From the NCBI GenBank assembly GCA_021323595.1, contig JAJPKR010000026.1, forward strand, positions 1 to 64,000: a DNA stretch of 64,000 nucleotides, written 5' to 3'. The notes under the pieces were generated by a model that saw only the letters and a program-made list of their open reading frames with translations, did no database searches and was not told the DNA's origin. The number at the start of each line of letters is the position of its first letter. Position 1 is the first letter of the stretch. Origin of the DNA: Terriglobia bacterium. GTDB lineage: Bacteria > Acidobacteriota > Terriglobia > Terriglobales > SCQP01. A program made the position numbers and the translations under genes. Positions 10,762 through 17,215 of the stretch are shown here, piece after piece.

Positions 10762-10953
10762 ATGAGGAAGAAAATTATCGTGCTCGCCATGAGCGCGCTT
10801 ACGGTCGGGGCGATTGCAATGCCGGTCGCCCAGACCAGCTTCGGCTGCAGCGCGAATGGGTCCATTTGTACCGATGGCGGGCAGTGCTGCAGTGCCAACT
10901 GCTACTGCACCAGCCCCACCAGCGACTGCAAGTGCGCGCCCCCACAGCAGTAG
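10762..10953 (+). CDS. Secreted eight-cysteine knottin-like peptide
   Basis: A 63-residue precursor with a near-ideal Shine-Dalgarno (AAGGAGG, 10749-10755) before its ATG. Residues 1-19 form a signal peptide: MRKK, a hydrophobic stretch, and an AIA cleavage site. The mature part has eight cysteines at 29, 36, 42, 43, 47, 49, 56 and 58, giving C-x6-C-x5-CC-x3-C-x-C-x6-C-x-C. From general knowledge, this is the inhibitor-cystine-knot framework of spider toxins such as the mu-agatoxins (C-x6-C-x6-CC-x4-C-x-C-x5-C-x-C). The intervening residues are small and polar (Ser, Gly, Thr, Asn). No lipobox is evident because FGC is preceded by TS. It lies 55 bp before a DsbA-like gene, which suggests oxidative folding outside the cytoplasm. 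I recognise no named bacterial family; function unknown. Confidence 0.8.
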   Translation: MRKKIIVLAMSALTVGAIAMPVAQTSFGCSANGSICTDGGQCCSANCYCTSPTSDCKCAPPQQ

Positions 10954-11008
10954 CCAGACTTTTGGCGGGGGCGCAGATGGTGGCGTCCCTGCCCCGCTTG
11001 GTGAGCCG

Positions 11009-11686
11009 ATGCGAGCATCTATTGCGAGAATTGCGCTTGACTCAGCGCTGGTAATCACGACGATCTCCGCGGTCCTCGCCGTATCACTGCGCGTTAGAGC
11101 AATTTACGTTAACCGCCGCCGTGAGGTGCCTGAGAGGGCGCTTCGGAGCTGGCGATGGCTCGGCACGGGCGGTGACTTGTTGGGTCCGCGTGACGCTCCG
11201 GTCAAGATCATCGAATTTGCCGACTTCCAGTGCCCCTATTGCGCGAGGGCCGAGCTTGAGCTTGAGGAGCTTCAGGAGCAATACCCGCGCGAAATTGCGA
11301 TCATTTTTCGCAATTTTCCGCTCCCCGGCCATGCGCTGGCGATGCCGGCCGCTCGTGCCGGCCAATGTGCCGGACGAGCGGGCAGGTTCGGCGAGTGGAA
11401 GCACCTGCTGTTTGCATCGCAGGACTTGCTGGGGAAGGTGAGCTGGCCCGCTCTTGCCAAGGCTGCCGGCGTTGCCGACAGCGCCGCGTTTCAGCGCTGC
11501 CTCACGGACCCCGGCATCTCGCAGGAGATCGCCGACGATGTTTCCGCCGGAACTAGGCTGGGGGTGGAAGCAACACCGACGTTTATAATCAATGGCGTCG
11601 AGCTAGCCGGCTACTCCGGCCCGCCCGAATTAAGAGCCGTAGTCGAGCGGGCGCTGCGCGCCAGAACCGCGCCGCCACACCCCTAA
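11009..11686 (+). CDS. Membrane-anchored DsbA-like thiol-disulfide oxidoreductase
   Basis: A 225-residue protein. Residues about 9-28 form one transmembrane or signal-anchor helix, followed by a thioredoxin-fold DsbA/DsbG-like domain. VKIIEFADFQCPYCARAE carries the redox pair C75-P-Y-C78, and GVEATPTFIINGVELAGY carries the cis-proline TP and the C-terminal strand, as in the Thioredoxin_4 family. The inserted helical region contains two further cysteines (GQCAG, QRCLT). It would act on the periplasmic side, oxidising or isomerising disulfides. It lies directly downstream of the eight-cysteine peptide, the obvious candidate substrate. The ATG at 11009 is preferred because it starts just before the membrane helix. 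Confidence 0.85.
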   Translation: MRASIARIALDSALVITTISAVLAVSLRVRAIYVNRRREVPERALRSWRWLGTGGDLLGPRDAPVKIIEFADFQCPYCARAELELEELQEQYPREIAIIFRNFPLPGHALAMPAARAGQCAGRAGRFGEWKHLLFASQDLLGKVSWPALAKAAGVADSAAFQRCLTDPGISQEIADDVSAGTRLGVEATPTFIINGVELAGYSGPPELRAVVERALRARTAPPHP

Positions 11687-11714
11687 GCCCCGGGGCCGAC
11701 TCGGAACGAACCCA

Positions 11715-14099
11715 TTGCTAGAGCTCCGCCACGCCGCCCGCTCCCTGGCCCGCCGACAAAGCCGCGTGGCGGCGGCATTGGTAGTTTTGATGCTCGGGTT
11801 GTGCGTTGCTGGATTGGCGATGATCTCCGGGCTGGCGGACTCCCTGTGGCTGGCACGCCTACCATTCCCGCGGTCCGGCGAGTTAAGGGAATGCGAGCTT
11901 GCGCAGGCGGGGGAGCTGAACCTATTTGGGTGGCTGCCGAGCCTGCGGCTTGAGCGGATGTGGGAGCAGGGGGCACCGCCGGGCGTGCTGGTCGGTGCTT
12001 TTGCGTCTTATGAAGGCGCGGCTCAGGTGGGTTCCGAGGGACGCACGGTAGCCATCGTCGAGGTTACCCAGGGGACGCTGCCGCTACTCGGGGTGCCGGC
12101 GCTGGCCGGCCGTCTTCTGGAGCGGTCGGATTTCATGCCGCAGTCGTCTCTTCCGGTCGTGCTGAGCCTGCCGCTAGCGCGCGACGGGTTCGGTAGCGCC
12201 CAAAACGCAATCGGACGTGAGGTCAGGGTGATGGGACTGCCGGGGCGCGTCATCGGGGTCATGCCCGCAGGTTTCCATGTGCCCCTGTCGCTCGAGAATG
12301 GGGAACAGCGGCCGGAGGCCTGGCTCCCGATCTCGGCTTTACACGCGAGCGAGCGGATGGCCTCGGATATGAACGTCGATGTCCTCTTACGCGTTCCCGG
12401 AGGGATGCCCGATTCTTACGTGATGTCCATCCTCGACCAGATCACTTCGCGGGTGCCCGGAAGCAAAGACTTTCACGTGCTGGTCTCCGACGTGAGGCGG
12501 GTTGCTGCTCGCGATCTGCGGGCGCCGCTGACAGGGGCACTCTACGCGGAGGCGGTGCTGTATCTGCTCGGCATCCTGAGTTGCGTGATATTTCTTGCGG
12601 TCCGCGCGCGGCGGGCCGAGCTGCAGACGAAGATGAGGCTCGCGCTCGGAGCGCCGCCCTGGACGCTGAGACTCGGGCCAATGGCGGAAGGTGCGGTCTT
12701 GGGCTTCTCGGCGGGCGTTCTCGGCGCTTGGGGCGCATGGATGCTCATGCGCGGCGCCGCGCACCTGCTAGCGCCGATGGTCGTGCCGGGAACCGAATTT
12801 CGCAGCCTGCCCGCTGCCGTGATCGCGCTGGCGGCAGGTCTGTTCGGGGCAATCGCTGCGGGCGGGGTAGTCGCGGCCTTCGAGGTGGCGCGGGTGGGCC
12901 GCCGACTTTGCCCTTTAGCCGCGAGCGCGGCGACGCCGCGGCTGCCGTGGTTTCGTTGGACGCTCGCGGTCGAGCTAGGGGCCGCGGTTTGGCTGGCCGC
13001 CGGATTCCTCCTATTTGCCCGCACTTATACACGCATGGCCGCCGCGCAAAGCGGCTACAGCTCGGGTTCGGTATTGGCCGCGGTGCTCGTATTGCCGCCG
13101 GGAACCTGCGAGAGATCGACTTGCGAGTACCTGCTTGCCTCGGGCCTGTACCGACGCATTTCCGCCATACCGCAATTCTCTCGCGTCGCCGTGACGGGCG
13201 GCGTACCCGCCGTGGGCGGCAGCGGCCGCGAGGTCTGGGTGCCGGGGCAGACGCATCGGGTCGGTGTGTCTTTCTGGCCCTATTTGGGCGATTTTTTCGG
13301 CGCGCTCGGCATGCGCGCGGTTCGAGGTTCGCTGCCCGATCCCGGCGAAGCCGGGGTGGTATTGGATCAGGCGGCTGCAAAGAAGTTCTTCGGGCGAGCC
13401 GACCCGGTCGGGCGGGTGCTCGTGTGGGGGAGCAAGCCAGGACAGAGCGGAACCATCGTCGCCGAGGTTCCCGATCTGCCGGAAGTATACGGAGTCGACA
13501 TGGGGCAGATTCGGCTGATCGCCCCAGCCCACGTGTATGTGCCCCTCGCGCTCGCGCCGACGCGTTCGCTCAGAGTCGTGGCCGCCTTTCGGGGCGACCC
13601 CGGGACCGCGCTTAAGCTCGTGGATCGTGCCGTCAGCGAGCAAGACGGGACAGTCGCGTTCGAAACGCGCACCATGGTGCAGTGGGCCGGCGCACGGTTA
13701 GCGCGCGCCCGGTTGCTGGCCGCCCTACTGGCGGCGCTAGGGGCCGCGGCGCTGGTGGTCTGCCTTCTCGGGGTCTTTGCCGTGGCGGCGTACACCTCCT
13801 CGGCCCGCGAGCCGGAGATCGCAATCCGCGTAGCGTTGGGCGCGCGCCCGAGAGCCGTCGCGCAGATCGTGCTTCGCCCCGTCCTGGTAGCGGCCGCGCT
13901 GGGCGTGTCCGCGGGTCTTGTGATCGTGTTTGCCTCCTTGCGCTTGATCGCCGGGTTGGTACTGAGCACCGCGTTCGCGACGCTCTCGGATGCGACCCTC
14001 GCCGCCGCCGCCGTCTGCGCTGCCGCGCTGACGGCTGCCGCCCTGCCCTGTTGGCGCGCAACTCGAACCGACCCTTCCACAGTGCTGCGCGGCGAGTAG
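11715..14099 (+). CDS. ADOP-type duplicated orphan ABC permease (FtsX/MacB-like)
   Basis: A 794-residue protein starting with a TTG (MLELRHAARSLARRQS), the usual beginning of acidobacterial duplicated orphan permeases. It has a MacB-type periplasmic domain (VTQGTLPLLGVPALAGRLLE near residues 117-136) and two FtsX repeats. The first covers about 270-400. The second is preceded by another periplasmic domain (about 430-640) and ends with EIAIRVALGARPRAV near 701-715, the cytoplasmic coupling motif. No ATPase gene is adjacent, as is typical for this family. It is 28 bp after the DsbA-like gene, so probably in the same transcript. A part in exporting or releasing the cysteine-rich peptide is possible but only inferred. 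The N-terminus is uncertain because no strong ribosome-binding site precedes the TTG. Confidence 0.85.
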   Translation: MLELRHAARSLARRQSRVAAALVVLMLGLCVAGLAMISGLADSLWLARLPFPRSGELRECELAQAGELNLFGWLPSLRLERMWEQGAPPGVLVGAFASYEGAAQVGSEGRTVAIVEVTQGTLPLLGVPALAGRLLERSDFMPQSSLPVVLSLPLARDGFGSAQNAIGREVRVMGLPGRVIGVMPAGFHVPLSLENGEQRPEAWLPISALHASERMASDMNVDVLLRVPGGMPDSYVMSILDQITSRVPGSKDFHVLVSDVRRVAARDLRAPLTGALYAEAVLYLLGILSCVIFLAVRARRAELQTKMRLALGAPPWTLRLGPMAEGAVLGFSAGVLGAWGAWMLMRGAAHLLAPMVVPGTEFRSLPAAVIALAAGLFGAIAAGGVVAAFEVARVGRRLCPLAASAATPRLPWFRWTLAVELGAAVWLAAGFLLFARTYTRMAAAQSGYSSGSVLAAVLVLPPGTCERSTCEYLLASGLYRRISAIPQFSRVAVTGGVPAVGGSGREVWVPGQTHRVGVSFWPYLGDFFGALGMRAVRGSLPDPGEAGVVLDQAAAKKFFGRADPVGRVLVWGSKPGQSGTIVAEVPDLPEVYGVDMGQIRLIAPAHVYVPLALAPTRSLRVVAAFRGDPGTALKLVDRAVSEQDGTVAFETRTMVQWAGARLARARLLAALLAALGAAALVVCLLGVFAVAAYTSSAREPEIAIRVALGARPRAVAQIVLRPVLVAAALGVSAGLVIVFASLRLIAGLVLSTAFATLSDATLAAAAVCAAALTAAALPCWRATRTDPSTVLRGE

Positions 14100-14601
14100 G
14101 TGCGATCGGGCCCCGCGGCGATTGACTGGGTGGAATATAGGACACGCCCGACTCGGAATTGTCAGCGGTTAGCATGCTGGCCACGCCTCGATGACATCCG
14201 CTGTGGCGGGGTTCATCTGCGGGTGCGGGCCGTTCATCTCCTACGAGCCGCTGAGATTGTCGCGGGGTTCGTCTAAGGTACGTTTCGGTGGCGTTTCCGT
14301 AAGGCGCTTTGTTTAGCTTCGATTCCCATGCTCACGTGGCTACTTGTGAAGCTCGCCGCCATCGAAGCCTACGTTGCTGACCACTGGCGACTTGGCGCGG
14401 CGCTGTTCCGCAGAACCAAACGCTGACGCAGGAACGGCTCAGCCATTCGCAATGTGAAATTTCTTTGCCATGCCCGGGCTACGGAATCGAGCGGGCCACG
14501 GCGGCGGCCGACCCCGGAGGTGGTCCGTCCGCGCCAGCTTTGGCGGTCAGCCATGCGGGCCCGCTCTCAACCTCGATGGCAGCATCGGGCGGGTCACTGC
14601 C
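14100..14601. other. Gene-free stretch inside the island
   Basis: About 500 bp between the permease stop and the integrase remnant. Short open frames exist on both strands, but none has a convincing start, signal or family motif. G+C looks lower than in the surroundings in parts of 14200-14460. It is probably decayed island sequence. Confidence 0.45.
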
Positions 14602-15249
14602 ATGAGTTACCGGCAGGCCCGGAAGGCGGCGGACGAAGTTCTGCGCCCGCTGAATCTGGGCAGCAAGCAACCCGGCGAAAATCCGGCCCTGGGCGTCGAG
14701 TTGCCCGAGCGGGTCGCGGTGCGCGGGCGGCGGGTGTTCGGGCCCGATCAGGTGCGCCGCCTGATGGCGGAGTTGGCCGGCTGGCACAGGGTGCTGGTCG
14801 AGTTGGCGCTACTGACCCGCCTGCGCATCGGGGAGTTGCTCGCCCTGCGCTGGCGGGACGTGGACCTGGGGCGGGCGAGTTGCTCGTCGCCCGGAATCCC
14901 TCGCGCGGCGGCGAGTTTGGCAGCCCAAGAACCGTCTCCAGCGAACCGTGCCGCTGCCGCGAGGCTTGAACGCCACCCTCGCGACGCTGCGGCCGACGGC
15001 AGTGGCGCCCGAGGCGCTTATTTTTGCCTCAAAGCGCGGCTCGGCTCCCAACGACTCGAACCTTTTGCGCCGGGTTTTGAAACCTGCCGGCAGAAGGGCT
15101 GGGGTCGGGAGGTCAGTTAGCACGCGCTGCGGCGCACCCATTCGACGCTGTTTCAGAAGATCGGCGGTTCGCTCCCCGACGCCCAGGCACAGCTTGGGCA
15201 GCCGAGCCCTTCGACGACCCTCAGTCACTACGCGCTACCGGTGTCCGGC
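14602..15249 (+). pseudogene. Tyrosine recombinase/integrase, frameshifted remnant
   Basis: Pieces of one phage-type integrase lie in order but in different frames. Frame 1 (from 14602) gives NPALGVELPERV and LLTRLRIGELLALRWRDVDL, with the first catalytic arginine. Near 14875-14945 the reading moves through another frame (GELLVARNPSRGGEFGS), then into the frame giving RTVPLPRGLNATLATL and LIFASKRGSAPND. After a TAG at 15118 the original frame resumes with HALRRTHSTLFQKIGGSLPD, AQLG and SPSTTLSHYALPV, holding the second arginine box and the nucleophilic tyrosine. At least three frame changes make it non-functional. Most of the N-terminal core-binding domain is missing. Its position beside tRNA-Gly fits an island integrase. 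Confidence 0.82.
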
Positions 15250-15308
15250 TCACGCCGGGAAGCGGTGGTGGGCGGGGCGGTAAGCTTCGCAGGGCTTCGT
15301 TCCCCCAC

Positions 15309-15334
15309 CCCAAGGCGCGTCGCTGCGCCTTGGG
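15309..15334. repeat. Perfect 10-bp inverted repeat in the island margin
   Basis: CCCAAGGCGC (15309-15318), a six-base loop and GCGCCTTGGG (15325-15334) form a strong hairpin. There is no following T-tract, so it is not a typical terminator. It lies between the integrase remnant and the right-hand flanking repeat; longer, weaker inverted matches (GGAAGCGG / CCGCTTCC) surround it. Confidence 0.6.
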
Positions 15335-15487
15335 TCCCCGGGCTCGCCCCGCTTCCTGAGTGGTTAGCTGGCAGGGACCCGCCCTGCGGAATTTCGCGGG
15401 TCTTCTCTCGGCGCTTCGCTGCGCTGCGCGTTCGCCCTCGATCTCGGCTGGCTGGATTTTCAGTGGTGGACTCGGGGGCTGCCGCCC

Positions 15488-15613
15488 GGGGGTAATCTCC
15501 ACTTCGCCGGAAGCAGGCGCGGGAAGGGATCGCCGGGTCCGGCCGCGTCGAACCCATGCGGGCCGCAGGGCGGCACGACGGCGTTTGCGCGCCTCGTGGA
15601 GCGGGAGACGGGG
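15488..15613. repeat. Right copy of the island-flanking direct repeat, running into tRNA-Gly
   Basis: Direct repeat of 9897-10015 (see that entry), 126 bp here. Its right end overlaps the 3' end of the intact tRNA-Gly gene (15597-15613); the match stops inside the T-arm, where the left copy diverges. This is the arrangement expected if the tRNA 3' end served as attachment site. Confidence 0.85.
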
Positions 15614-15671
15614 ATCGAACCCGCGACATCAAGCTTGGGAAGCTTGCGTTCTACCGCTGAACTACTCCCGC
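15597..15671 (-). tRNA. tRNA-Gly (anticodon CCC)
   Basis: On the minus strand the acceptor arm GCGGGAG pairs with CTCCCGC. The D-arm contains AGTTCAGCGGTAGA, the anticodon arm is CAAGC-TTCCCAA-GCTTG with CCC at positions 34-36, and the T-arm is CGGGTTCGATCCCCG. A discriminator T and CCA are encoded. CCC reads GGG glycine codons. It is the presumed integration site of the neighbouring island. Confidence 0.96.
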
Positions 15672-15695
15672 TCGGCCCCAGATTACCACGGCCCT

Positions 15696-15911
15696 CTAAG
15701 CCGCCGAGGCGGCCTTGGACTTGGCCGCACGGAACTTCGCCCAGCGCCGGCGCTGGGCTTCGATGATGCGCTGCCGTCCCGCCTCCGAGATGCCGCGCCG
15801 CCCCGCGGGAGCGCCTTTACGAGTCTCCAAGCCGCGCAGGACCGACAAGGCTATGTTCAATTGCTTTAGTTGCCGCTCTAGTTCCTGAATGGCATCGCTT
15901 ATCGCCGACAC
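15696..15911 (-). CDS. Small coiled-coil and basic-tail protein, unknown function
   Basis: A 71-residue protein if it starts at the GTG at 15911, which has an excellent AGGAGGAG ribosome-binding site six bases upstream; the frame is open for 16 more codons to an ATG at 15959 without such a signal. Residues about 5-30 (ISDAIQELERQLKQLNIAL) form a short coiled coil. The C-terminal half contains GRRGISEAGRQRIIEAQRRR followed by WAKFRAAKSK, a basic 'S-x-x-G/A-R-x-R-I-x-x-A-x-x-x-R-W-A-K' pattern I have seen in small putative nucleic-acid-binding proteins of Acidobacteria and Planctomycetes. No function can be assigned. It lies just outside the island, beside tRNA-Gly. Confidence 0.65.
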   Translation of the reverse strand: MSAISDAIQELERQLKQLNIALSVLRGLETRKGAPAGRRGISEAGRQRIIEAQRRRWAKFRAAKSKAASAA

Positions 15912-16026
15912 TTGTGGCTCCTCCTGATTCGATGATCCATTGTAAAGCTTCGGCGGCAATCAAAATAGAGGGATGATCGCACTTACAGGCCGCAGGCGGG
16001 ACGGGGGTGTTGCGGAATCGCGCCAC

Positions 16027-16917
16027 CTATTCGTGAGCGGGCGCCCAGCGGGTAAGAAAGCGTATCAAATCGTCCGGACCCAGGGCGCGGGCCGCCTCGA
16101 ACTCCCCGTCCTTTTGGCTGTACAACAGCCGGCCGTCGCTCGCCAGCACGGCCAGGGCCGGCACGCCTTTGGCCAGCGGCACGCCGTATTGTTGCGCGAG
16201 ATCCAAATTGCGGTTGAATTCGCCGACATCCACGTCCACCACTTCGTAATTGGCGTCGAGCAGCGGCGTGAGATCGGAGTGGCGCAGCGCCAAATCCAAG
16301 ACATGGCAGTCGTAACACCAGTTGGCGCCGAAGACCAGCAGCACGCGCGTGTGCCGGCGGCGCGCGCGCGCCAGGGCGGCGGCGATCTCTTGCCGGGCGT
16401 CGGCATTGGGCGGAAACAGGTTCGCCGCCAGGGAATCCGGCTGGCGCAAGCGCGCCAGGTCGGTGCGGCTGGCGCTGATGATGCGCCAGCCTCCTGCCTG
16501 ATGCTGCCAGGTTTGAGCCGCGAAGAGGTAGAACGTGTGCGGCCCGGAACGTGTTTGCACCGGCAGGGCCGCCTGGAAAAAGAATTGTTGCAGCCCTGGT
16601 CCGGCCCGCCGCTCACGAATCATTTCCACGCCCAGTCGGGTCATGCCGGCGCGATGCCACTGCGCCCAAAAGTTGACCTCACGCGCGACATCGTCGAAGG
16701 CGCCGGTTGACACCAGCACTTCCAACGGCGGGTGGGTGGAATAAAGCGCGGTCAACGCGGCCGCGTCGCCCGCCTCCACGGCGTGACGCCAGGCAAGGAA
16801 ATATGGGGGGGCCTCGACTGCTTGTGCGACTGCTTGTGCGACCCCGGGCCCGCACGCGGGCACGATGATCGCGACGAAGGAGAAAACGACGGTGCAAACC
16901 CGCCGGGGAACCAGCAT
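16027..16917 (-). CDS. Exported thioredoxin-like protein with an N-terminal NTF2-like domain
   Basis: A 296-residue protein. A hydrophobic N-terminus (VCTVVFSFVAIIVPACGPGV) is a signal peptide, possibly of lipoprotein type, though the box before the cysteine (IVPAC) is imperfect. Residues about 35-150 resemble an NTF2/SnoaL-like fold with a short catalytic-free pattern (FLAWRHAVEAGDAAALTALY, WRIISASRTDL). The C-terminal third is thioredoxin-like: VLLVFGANWCYDCHVLDLAL with a WCYDC redox motif near residue 200, then VDVDVGEFNRNLDLAQQYGV and a cis-proline region GVPALAVL. The ATG at 16917 places the signal peptide at the start; an upstream ATG at 16953 is possible. Likely a periplasmic thiol redox protein; substrate unknown. 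Confidence 0.75.
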   Translation of the reverse strand: MLVPRRVCTVVFSFVAIIVPACGPGVAQAVAQAVEAPPYFLAWRHAVEAGDAAALTALYSTHPPLEVLVSTGAFDDVAREVNFWAQWHRAGMTRLGVEMIRERRAGPGLQQFFFQAALPVQTRSGPHTFYLFAAQTWQHQAGGWRIISASRTDLARLRQPDSLAANLFPPNADARQEIAAALARARRRHTRVLLVFGANWCYDCHVLDLALRHSDLTPLLDANYEVVDVDVGEFNRNLDLAQQYGVPLAKGVPALAVLASDGRLLYSQKDGEFEAARALGPDDLIRFLTRWAPAHE

Positions 16918-16975
16918 ATGCTGCCATGCTAACGCGACCCGGCCGGCACGCACGGATTGCGATGGCGCTTTTTCA

Positions 16976-17004
16976 TTGACCCTTCCCCGCTGGGCGGCTA
17001 AATT
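16976..17004 (+). promoter_or_regulatory. Sigma-70-type promoter for the porin-NRAMP operon
   Basis: TTGACC (16976-16981), a 17-bp spacer, and TAAATT (16999-17004). It points to the porin gene and implies a leader of about 200 nt. Orientation and spacing fit; the -10 box is a four-of-six match. Confidence 0.5.
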
Positions 17005-17182
17005 GAAGTGGGGTTTGGCTCGCCAAGCATGGGCAGCCGCAAAGAGGGCGCCGGCCGGGCGACGGCCGTGTCCCGCGCAACTCCGGGTTTATGAGTAACG
17101 AAACGGATTCAGCAGGCAGTAGCTCGCAACTCGCAATTCCAGCGCGGCGGCTTCGGAATCTCGCCTAAAACCTCCCTGGGCC

Positions 17183-17213
17183 GATTCCTTTCGCCGCTCG
17201 GCGAAGAGGAATC
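17183..17213 (+). promoter_or_regulatory. Hairpin sequestering the ribosome-binding site of the porin gene
   Basis: GATTCCTTTCGCC (17183-17195), loop GCTC and GGCGAAGAGGAATC (17200-17213) pair almost perfectly with one bulged base. The 3' arm contains the Shine-Dalgarno AAGAGGA, and the ATG follows two bases later. Upstream in the same leader is a second hairpin, CGGCC (17052-17056) with GGCCG (17064-17068). The structure should block translation unless opened; what opens it is unknown. Confidence 0.55.
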
Positions 17214-17215
17214 GC

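Larger units (their letters stand above)
9897..15613. mobile_element. Probable tRNA-Gly-integrated genomic island (about 5.6 kb, decayed integrase)
   Basis: The block lies between purF and an intact tRNA-Gly(CCC). Direct repeats including the tRNA 3' end flank it, and a tyrosine recombinase pseudogene sits next to the tRNA, the usual arrangement for tRNA-targeted islands. Cargo: an AraC-like HTH protein, a cysteine-rich secreted peptide, a DsbA-like oxidoreductase and an ADOP permease, all on the plus strand. The repeat is longer and more diverged than a fresh attL/attR pair, so the insertion is old or arose through a duplicated flank. The exact boundaries are inferred. Confidence 0.55.

Noticed and set aside
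17005-17110. Possible c-di-GMP (GEMM) riboswitch suggested by CCGCAAAG at 17037-17044
   Set aside because: The required GGGCAAACC and GACGCAAAGCC blocks are absent; only a short fragment matches. Kept as an unclassified structured leader instead.
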